A stretch of DNA of 43,066 nucleotides from Candidatus Atribacteria bacterium (lineage in GTDB: Bacteria; Atribacterota; Phoenicimicrobiia; Phoenicimicrobiales; Stramentimicrobiaceae): assembly GCA_018402425.1 (NCBI GenBank), contig JAGYIZ010000015.1, positions 1-43,066 on the forward strand, in the 5' to 3' direction. This document shows, in pieces, positions 37,434 to 43,066 of the stretch. Below the pieces are notes generated by a model, which was given only the letters and a program-made list of their open reading frames with translations, ran no database searches and was not told the origin of the DNA. The translations under genes were made by a program, and so were the position numbers. How positions within the stretch are numbered: position 1 is the first letter of the stretch; every line of letters begins with the position of its first letter.

Positions 37434-37459
37434 ATAATATGAAACTATTTCTATATTAT
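37434..37459. promoter_or_regulatory. Candidate IclR/KdgR-type operator
   Basis: An imperfect palindrome, ATAATATGAAAC followed by TATTTCTATATTAT, lies 17 bp upstream of the iclR start. The GAAAC/TTTC halves resemble the TGAAAC...GTTTCA layout of KdgR operators. It is a likely autoregulatory site for the IclR protein, whose effector domain is now broken. Based on symmetry and position only. Confidence 0.4.
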
Positions 37460-37564
37460 AATTATAAAAATAATTCTTTGTCTAATTTAAAGTAGTATTA
37501 AAATTGTAGTATTTTCTATTAATTTCTTCATTAATTAGAATTCGAAACCAAATAAAGATTCTAA

Positions 37565-37740
37565 TTATATATTCAATCGATTCAAAGTTTTTATGGTCAT
37601 CTCGGCAGCAGAATCCTGGTCCGGCATAGGGAGTATTTCTGCCGAAACATATCCTTGATAATTAATATCTTTTAGGGTCTCTATTATTTTCTGAAAATCA
37701 AGATGTCCATATCCTGGTGCCAGTGATTGCTAAAATCCTC
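37565..37740 (-). pseudogene. 3' fragment of a sugar phosphate isomerase/epimerase
   Basis: A clean open stretch of about 50 codons reads APGYGHLDFQKIIETL then INYQGYVSAEILPMPDQDSAAEMTIKTLNRLNI to TAA 37565. This is the C-terminal end of a xylose-isomerase-like TIM-barrel protein (the SAE-P motif is typical). A TAG a few codons upstream and the end of the EamA gene cut it off, so the 5' two thirds are deleted. Confidence 0.68.
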
Positions 37741-38631
37741 TCATCTTAATTCACTTTTAATATTGGACAGATAGACAATGCCTAACAGTATTGTAAGAAA
37801 GCCGCTCATTTGGTAAAGATCAGGGATTTCTCTTAAAATGAACCAGGCAAGTAAAATGGAAACTGCCGGATATGCCGAGATAATTGCAGTGGCTTTGGAC
37901 AAATTAATACGTTTAATTGATTCATAGAAAGTATAATAAGTTAAGGCATAAATCACAATGCCGTAAAAAATAAGAATACCTAGAATGTTCATTTCTTTCA
38001 ACCGGTCAAATTCATGCACTCCAGCCAACTGGCTTATTATAAACAGGAAAATCCCACCGTATAAAGTCCTACCTGCAGCAATAAAAAGAGGATTTAAATC
38101 ATATTGGTTTAATAATCGTTTACTAAAAATATGACCAATCTGATAACAGAGAGGTGTACCTAAAACCAACAAATCCCCCCAGTTCAAGGCAAATGTTCCC
38201 TGATATACAACTAATAATGTACCAAAGATTATAATGACAGTAGTAATAATCTGGCGTAAGGTCACCTTTTCATTTAGCAAGATATATCCGATAAAAAGGG
38301 CATATATTGGTTCTACCTGCAGCAAAATAGCAGAATTGATTCCACTGGTTAACCTGACACCGTAAAAAAACAGGATATTGGATATGGTGGTACCAAAAAA
38401 ACCAATTAATAACAAAGAAAGAAAAAATCTTTTGTCTAATAATATACTAATCGAAATTCTTCTGAATAAGATAAAAATAATCAACCCGGCTGCGGCTATC
38501 AGGTTAGTCAAGGCTGCAAAAAAAAGCGGGTGGACTAGAGAAACGCCATACTTACCTAAAATAGGTAAGGCTCCGTGAATAAACACACATATAATTACCA
38601 GGATAACCCCTTCTTTTTCTTTTTTTTCCAT
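37741..38631 (-). CDS. EamA/DMT-family transporter
   Basis: 296-residue membrane protein with ten predicted hydrophobic segments in two EamA repeats (GALPILGKYGVSLVHPLFFAAL first; GDLLVLGTPLCYQIGHIFSKRLL second), and the typical LLQVEPIYALFIGYILLNEKVT. It is a drug/metabolite-type exporter; the substrate is unknown. The SD AAGGAA precedes ATG 38631. It is divergent from nfeD across a 148-bp spacer, and its stop overlaps the isomerase fragment downstream. Confidence 0.9.
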   Translation of the reverse strand: MEKKEKEGVILVIICVFIHGALPILGKYGVSLVHPLFFAALTNLIAAAGLIIFILFRRISISILLDKRFFLSLLLIGFFGTTISNILFFYGVRLTSGINSAILLQVEPIYALFIGYILLNEKVTLRQIITTVIIIFGTLLVVYQGTFALNWGDLLVLGTPLCYQIGHIFSKRLLNQYDLNPLFIAAGRTLYGGIFLFIISQLAGVHEFDRLKEMNILGILIFYGIVIYALTYYTFYESIKRINLSKATAIISAYPAVSILLAWFILREIPDLYQMSGFLTILLGIVYLSNIKSELR

Positions 38632-38739
38632 AAATATTCCTTAAATATTAATAAATGATTTACATACCGCTAGGTTTGATTGTAATTTTTCTTCTGATTT
38701 CAGCTAAAGAACCGATATTATAAAAAATTAACCTGATAT

Positions 38740-38747
38740 GTTATAAT
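38740..38747 (+). promoter_or_regulatory. Extended -10 promoter of nfeD
   Basis: The sequence TGTTATAAT matches an extended -10 (TGnTATAAT, with TATAAT at 38742-38747), about 33 bp before the nfeD ATG. No good -35 is seen, as is usual for extended -10 promoters. The short leader carries AAAGGGTAG as the ribosome binding site. Confidence 0.5.
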
Positions 38748-38779
38748 AACATTATCACATATATAGAGAAAGGGTAGAG

Positions 38780-40072
38780 ATGTTATTCTTAAAAAGAATA
38801 AAAAATAATTTACCCATCTTGTTGCTTCTACTTTTTATTATATTGCCTATAAAACCAACACTTGCTCAGACTCCTTCGGCAATCTATCTTTTGACTGTTG
38901 AAGGCACAATCAACCCAATTACAGCCCAATATATCGTAGATGGAATAACAGAAGCTGAAAACAATCAAGTAGAATGCATCATCATTCAGATGGACACCCC
39001 TGGAGGTTTAGATAACTCCATGAGAAAAATTATAAAAGAAATGTTGAATACCCCTATTCCTGTTATTATCTATGTTGCACCACAGGGTGCCAGGGCTGCC
39101 TCTGCGGGAGCTTTTATTACCCTGGCAGCCAACATTGCAGCTATGGCTCCCGGAACCAATATCGGTGCAGCGCATCCTGTTGCTATGGGAGAAGGTCAAA
39201 TTGATGAAGAAACAAAATCAAAGATTGTTAATGATGCTTCTGCCTATATTAAAAGTATTGCCGGCAGAAGAAACAGAAATGTAGAAATAGCTGAAAAATT
39301 TGTAAGAGAAAGTATCTCTATAACTGAACAGGAAGCATTGGAAAATAACATCATTGAATTTGTTGCCGATAGTATGGATGACTTAATTTTTATGATTGAT
39401 GGAGTTAAAGTAACGACCTCACAGGGAGATAAAAAACTAACGACAGAGGGAAAAGAAATTATTGAATACAATATGTCAGTTACTGATTTATTTCTTCATA
39501 CACTTACTGACCCCAATATTGCCTATATCCTTTTATTTCTTGGTATGTATGGTATTCTAGGTGAATTTAGTAATCCCGGAGCATTGTTCCCCGGTATTTT
39601 TGGTAGTATCTGTCTTATCCTCGCTTTTGTTTCATTCCAGATGATACCAATCAACTTTGCCGGTATAATTCTTATTGTAGCGGGTCTTATTTTATTTATC
39701 GTAGAAATATATACACCTACTTTTGGGATACTTACAATGGGAGGAATTGCTTCCCTAACCCTTGGTTCTTTTATGCTTACCAAAGATTTAGCACCCTTTC
39801 TACAGGTTTCATCAGGGGTGATTATTACCATGATAGTCGCAACCGGAATATTCTTTATCTTTGCAGTAACCAAAGGGATGAAAATACAATGGAGAAAACC
39901 CATTTCTGGTAAAGAAAGCATGACCGGCATGGTAGGAACTGCCAGAACTGTTTTAAACCCGGATGGACAGGTGTTTATTCACGGGGAAACATGGCAAGCT
40001 GTAACATCTAACGGTACGCCCATAAAAAAAGGAGAAAAGGTTGTTGACATATCATTAGAAGGGCTTCGCTAA
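38780..40072 (+). CDS. nfeD: NfeD-family membrane-bound serine protease
   Basis: 430-residue protein with an N-terminal signal/membrane segment (10-30) and a ClpP-like protease domain holding the Ser108/Lys148 dyad (ARAASAG and SKIVNDAS, aligning with Ser97 and Lys138 of Pyrococcus 1510-N). Four membrane helices (about 225-350) and a C-terminal OB-fold NfeD domain (about 375-430, SGKESMTGMVGTA ... GEKVVDI) follow. It is thought to cleave the C-terminus of its stomatin/slipin partner, which is encoded 28 bp downstream but broken here. It is the only intact plus-strand gene in the window. Confidence 0.93.
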   Translation: MLFLKRIKNNLPILLLLLFIILPIKPTLAQTPSAIYLLTVEGTINPITAQYIVDGITEAENNQVECIIIQMDTPGGLDNSMRKIIKEMLNTPIPVIIYVAPQGARAASAGAFITLAANIAAMAPGTNIGAAHPVAMGEGQIDEETKSKIVNDASAYIKSIAGRRNRNVEIAEKFVRESISITEQEALENNIIEFVADSMDDLIFMIDGVKVTTSQGDKKLTTEGKEIIEYNMSVTDLFLHTLTDPNIAYILLFLGMYGILGEFSNPGALFPGIFGSICLILAFVSFQMIPINFAGIILIVAGLILFIVEIYTPTFGILTMGGIASLTLGSFMLTKDLAPFLQVSSGVIITMIVATGIFFIFAVTKGMKIQWRKPISGKESMTGMVGTARTVLNPDGQVFIHGETWQAVTSNGTPIKKGEKVVDISLEGLR

Positions 40073-40099
40073 TAGTCAAAAAATTGACAAAAGAATAAA

Positions 40100-40878
40100 A
40101 TGGATATTATCACTTCATCAAGTCTTTATCTTGGGATTCTTATTGTCATAGTCATTATTTTATCTCAAGCTATCAAAATCGTTAAAAGAGGCTGAAAGGG
40201 TAATCTTCCGTTTAGGAAGGATTGTAAGGAGCAAGGGTCCTGGTCTTATTATTCTGATTCCGATCATTGACCGTATGGTAAAGGTCAGTTTACATTACAA
40301 TCAATATGGATGTACCTGCACAAAGTTATTACCAGTGATACAGTCCCTATTAAAGTAAATGCGGTCATTTATTTTCGGGTTATTGACCCGGTTAAAGCTG
40401 TTATTTCGGTGAAAATTATATCTCCATACTTCCCAGATGGCCAAACCACTCTGAGAAGTGTTTTGGGAAAGATTTAGATACTTTTCTGTCAAAAAAGAGA
40501 AGGTAAACCAGACCACGCTTCAACAAATCGTAGACGAACAGACTGATCCCTGGGAATTAAAGTAAACCGTGGAAACAAGGATGTGGAATTACCGGAAAAT
40601 ATGAGGCGCGCCATGGCCAAGCAAGCCTGAAACTGAAAGAGAGAGAGAAGGGCAAAAGTAATTCATGCCAGGTGGTCCAAAACTACGAAGCTGGTTCGAG
40701 CAACGAAAAAATAGATACATACTGGCATTGCAATTGCGTTATCTGCAAACTTTAGGGTTATTGCTGAACAAAAATACGACTACCATATTCCCTTCGATGA
40801 ATTAGTTAAACCATTTTAGATGTTTATGGCAAGCAGCAAAAATCTCACGTCTACTCTGAGGAAGAAACAAATAAAAGA
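40100..40878 (+). pseudogene. Broken slipin (stomatin/prohibitin-like) gene
   Basis: ATG 40100 starts an N-terminal membrane anchor ([21 protein letters not shown]). Fragments follow in order in all three frames: [40 protein letters not shown]-like coding, QTTLQQIVDEQTDPWELK, IHARWSKT, then ALQLRYLQTLGVIAEQK-like coding near 40730 and a tail near 40870. These are the slipin landmarks ([11 protein letters not shown] and the LRYLQTL near the C-terminus). The nfeD-slipin pair is a classic operon. Many single-base deletions have destroyed this copy. Confidence 0.82.
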
Positions 40879-40965
40879 CAATAAAATACAAAGTAAATTT
40901 CAGATATACCTGTTGTATGATTTAAGCTAACTTAATAAAAATAAACTGGAATTTAGATAAATTAT

Positions 40966-41019
40966 AGATGAAGTATATAAGGCTTTATCTATCTTAATAT
41001 GACCTTATATACTTCATCT
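40966..41019. terminator. Perfect 17-bp inverted repeat between convergent genes
   Basis: AGATGAAGTATATAAGG (40966-40982) pairs exactly with 41003-41019 around a 20-base loop. It lies between the plus-strand slipin remnant and the minus-strand EF-like remnant, and overlaps the last codons of the latter. It could act as a bidirectional transcript end, though neither side has a good U-run. Confidence 0.5.
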
Positions 41020-41244
41020 CCGCCTCTTACTCTTTATTTCTACTTTAATTCCCAGAATCCTTAATGGCTGTATCCATAGCTCTTTATCGATTTGCATTGA
41101 TTCCAATTTCCTGCGAAAAAAATCTGTTGTATGACCGATAAATTGAAGTGTATCCCCTATCTGATTTCCCTGATTCAATATCAATAGCTGCTACGCCAAT
41201 CTTTGCAAATAATCAATAACATGACCAACTAATTCTTTCTCCAT
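40989..41244 (-). pseudogene. Broken small translation-elongation-factor-like (EF-Tu domain II type) protein
   Basis: ATG 41244 starts MEKELVGHVIDYLQRL. Then in alternating frames come IGVAAIDIESG, QIGDTLQFIGHTTDFF, ESMQIDKEL, GIKV, and VRGGDEVYKVILR ending at TAG 40989. The order GVAAI-I-SG, GDT--I-GHTTDF, ESMQI, GIKV and GDEVYKV is that of the ~80-residue stand-alone EF-Tu domain II-like proteins found in many anaerobes. Their role is not established. Three or four indels and a TAG break it here. Confidence 0.7.
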
Positions 41245-41337
41245 TTTTAAATCCTCATTTACTCCTTTTTAAGTATTTATAAATATATTATAAATAGATA
41301 ATTAAACTAGTAAATATACTTTGAAATCCTATGATTC

Positions 41338-42783
41338 TTAATAAGCCCTGCCAAAATAAACTAGGGAAGAAGATTCTTTTCCACAGTAAATACATTTTCC
41401 TTTTTCATCATTTTCTTCCATTGCCAAACATCGAATAGTCGCTTTGGTATCTTTTTTTATCTGGTCTTCACATTTCGGGCTACCACACCAATATGCTTTA
41501 ACAAAACCCAATTTCTCTTCCATGATCTCCTTGAATTCACTATATTGTCCAGCAAATCTAATGTTTTCTTCTAACTTTACTTTGGCACTCATGTATAAAT
41601 TGTTTTGAATATCTTCCATCCATTTCTCCAAAGTCGAAATCAATTCAGTTTCCTTAATAGTTGTTTTGTTGCCTTTATCTCTTCTTACCGCTACCACCTG
41701 ACTGTTAGCCATATCACGAGGTCCTATTTCCAAACGAACAGGTACACCTTTCATTTCCCACTCATTAAACTTCCATCCGGGGGTGTAGGCATCACGGTCA
41801 TCCAACTCAACTCTAAATTTTTCAGATAGTGTCGTTTCCAACTCCCGGGCTTTTTTCAATACTTCCTGTTTAGTCTTATCGAAGAGAATAGGTATAATAA
41901 CAACCTGTACAGGGGCAACTTTCGGGGGCATTTTCAAACCACGTTCATCTCCATGAACCATAATGATTCCTCCCACAAGCCGGGTTGAAGTACCCCATGA
42001 AGTAGTCCAGGCATATTGTTCCTCCTGATTTTCGTCCAGGAAACGAATATCAAAAGCCTTAGCAAAATTTTGACCCAGGTTATGTGAAGTGCCGGCTTGC
42101 AATATTTTACCATCACCCATTAATGCTTCCAGTGTATAGGTATGCACGGCACCGGCAAATTTTTCATTACTGCTCTTCTTACCCACAAGTACCGGGATAG
42201 CCAGATCTTTCTCAATATATTCTTTATAGACATCTAATAGAATCTTTAAAGTCTCTTCTTCTGCTTCCTGCTGATTCTTATGGGCAGTGTGTCCTTCCTG
42301 CCACAAAAACTCCGTGGTTCTTAAAAAAGGCCTAGTTACTTTTTCCCATCGGACAATATTAGCCCACTGATTGATTAAAATTGGCAAATCACGCCAGGAA
42401 TGAACCCATTTGGAATAAAGGCTTCCGATTATGGCTTCAGAAGTCGGTCTTACTGCCAACCGTTCTTCCAACTTTTGCTCTCCACCATGGGTAACCCATG
42501 CTACCTCTGGTGCAAAACCTTCCACATGTTCGGCTTCTTTTGTTAATAAGCTCTCGGGTATAAAGAGTGGGAAATAGGCATTTTTATGACCTGTTGCTTT
42601 AATTTTCTTATCCAGGCATTGCTGCATATTTTCCCATAAAGCATATCCGTATGGTTTAATAACCATGCATCCCTTCACCATTGTATAATCAGCTAAATCA
42701 GCTTTTTTAACCACATCAATATACCATTGGGAAAATGCTTCATCTTTAGATGCAATTTCTTTTACGAATTCTCCGTCATTCAT
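41338..42783 (-). CDS. proS: Prolyl-tRNA synthetase, archaeal/eukaryal-type short form
   Basis: 481-residue class IIa synthetase without the bacterial editing insertion. It starts with FSQWYIDVVKKADLADY and has class II motif 2 around WEKVTRPFLRTTEFLWQEGHTAH, the HTYTLEALMGDGK and GTSHNLGQNFAKAF block, WGTSTRLVGGIIMVHGDE (motif 3 region), an anticodon-binding domain (GPRDMANSQVVAVRRD), and a C-terminal zinc-type end (WCGSPKCED, CIYCGKES) finishing in Tyr. This is the type found in archaea and some bacteria. The RBS AAGGAG precedes ATG 42783. The upstream leader carries copy 2 of the dispersed repeat. Confidence 0.96.
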   Translation of the reverse strand: MNDGEFVKEIASKDEAFSQWYIDVVKKADLADYTMVKGCMVIKPYGYALWENMQQCLDKKIKATGHKNAYFPLFIPESLLTKEAEHVEGFAPEVAWVTHGGEQKLEERLAVRPTSEAIIGSLYSKWVHSWRDLPILINQWANIVRWEKVTRPFLRTTEFLWQEGHTAHKNQQEAEEETLKILLDVYKEYIEKDLAIPVLVGKKSSNEKFAGAVHTYTLEALMGDGKILQAGTSHNLGQNFAKAFDIRFLDENQEEQYAWTTSWGTSTRLVGGIIMVHGDERGLKMPPKVAPVQVVIIPILFDKTKQEVLKKARELETTLSEKFRVELDDRDAYTPGWKFNEWEMKGVPVRLEIGPRDMANSQVVAVRRDKGNKTTIKETELISTLEKWMEDIQNNLYMSAKVKLEENIRFAGQYSEFKEIMEEKLGFVKAYWCGSPKCEDQIKKDTKATIRCLAMEENDEKGKCIYCGKESSSLVYFGRAY

Positions 42784-42908
42784 GATTGTACTCCTTAGTT
42801 TCTTTGCTCTATTACGAAATTATGATTGAAAAAATTTTATCATATTTACCACTAATTGTCTAAAGATGTATTCTGTATCTTTCAATATACCGTAAATTGT
42901 AAGTAAAT

Positions 42909-43066
42909 ATCGCACCCGCAAAGCAGGTGGCATTAAGAACCCCTAAATAGGGGTTAATTCTCTGTTTACTTTTAGTTAACCTTTTTTCTACTATTTTAAC
43001 TGAATATTTACAAGTAATATAACTCTTTTAGATTTCATATGAAAAATGATCATACGGATTATCTTG
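42909..43066 (-). repeat. Dispersed ~160-bp repeat, copy 2 (upstream of proS)
   Basis: Counterpart of 21404-21563; it reaches the window edge and may continue. Hairpin 1 is CACCCGC-AAA-GCAGGTG, whose single mismatch becomes a G-U pair on the minus strand. Hairpin 2 is AACCCC/GGGGTT (AACCTC/GAGGTT in copy 1). The inner end lies 126 bp from the proS ATG, close to the 131 bp seen for nagB. It does not contain the conserved T-box sequence. Confidence 0.68.

Noticed and set aside
39523-39930. Minus-strand 135-codon open frame inside nfeD
   Set aside because: It is a shadow of the well-supported NfeD membrane region on the plus strand.
42784-43066. T-box riboswitch upstream of proS
   Set aside because: The conserved T-box sequence and a clear terminator/antiterminator are absent, and the same repeat also precedes nagB, which is not a tRNA-linked gene.
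1-43066. CRISPR array, tRNA or rRNA genes, insertion sequence or phage genes
   Set aside because: No regularly spaced repeats, tRNA-like cloverleaf arms, rRNA segments, transposase motifs or phage proteins were found on reading both strands.

Overview
The window is AT-rich bacterial DNA with strong AGGAGG-type ribosome binding sites, several TTG starts and tight same-strand gene packing. From the left edge to about 38.6 kb essentially every gene, intact or broken, reads on the minus strand. The content suggests a fermentative anaerobe living on plant or algal uronates and aminosugars: UxaE-type uronate epimerase, PPi-type phosphofructokinase, nickel-hydroxyacid-racemase-like LarA, GH4 alpha-galacturonidase, TRAP and CUT2-type ABC importers, and an archaeal/eukaryal-type ProRS. 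An Atribacterota-like lineage would fit, but this is inference without a marker gene.

Layout, reading along the minus strand from right to left. (1) 42.8-41.3 kb: proS, then a broken EF-Tu-domain-like small gene; nfeD and a broken slipin lie on the plus strand. (2) 38.6-27.5 kb: EamA transporter, broken iclR, broken KDPG aldolase (eda), kdgK-type kinase, HpcH/HpaI aldolase, SMP-30 lactonase, AraF/AraG/(broken) AraH importer and a broken DgoD-type dehydratase. Together these make a De Ley-Doudoroff-like oxidative sugar route. (3) 27.4-19.2 kb: broken SDR, aldose-epimerase-like protein, kduI, an SDR, broken kduD, broken Gfo/Idh/MocA oxidoreductase, nagB, nagA. (4) 19.2-8.3 kb: broken cupin and Gfo/Idh genes, an intact ROK regulator, broken sugar isomerase, Gfo/Idh and dctP genes, then dctQ, dctM, uxaC, a GH4 enzyme with the CHEV motif, and another Gfo/Idh remnant. 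(5) 8.3-0 kb: a second, broken uxaC, then intact uxaE, uxuB, gnd, larA-like and pfp.

The most interesting reading is metabolic. The intact genes in blocks 4-5 line up as oligogalacturonide -> galacturonate (GH4) -> tagaturonate (UxaC) -> fructuronate (UxaE) -> mannonate (UxuB) -> gluconate (LarA-like C2 epimerase?) -> [gluconokinase, not seen] -> 6-phosphogluconate -> ribulose-5-P (Gnd). D-mannonate and D-gluconate are C2 epimers, so a LarA-type epimerase would join uronate catabolism to the oxidative pentose phosphate branch without mannonate dehydratase, KDG kinase or KDPG aldolase. The only KDPG aldolase in the window is frameshifted.

About a quarter of the window is frameshifted or truncated genes, mostly paralogues of sugar oxidoreductase, isomerase or transporter families. 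The lesions are mainly single-base indels with protein similarity still readable. Either recent catabolic gene decay or regional base-calling error could explain this. A pair of about 160-bp repeats with covarying hairpins sits about 130 bp upstream of nagB and of proS. No tRNA, rRNA, CRISPR array or transposase was seen.
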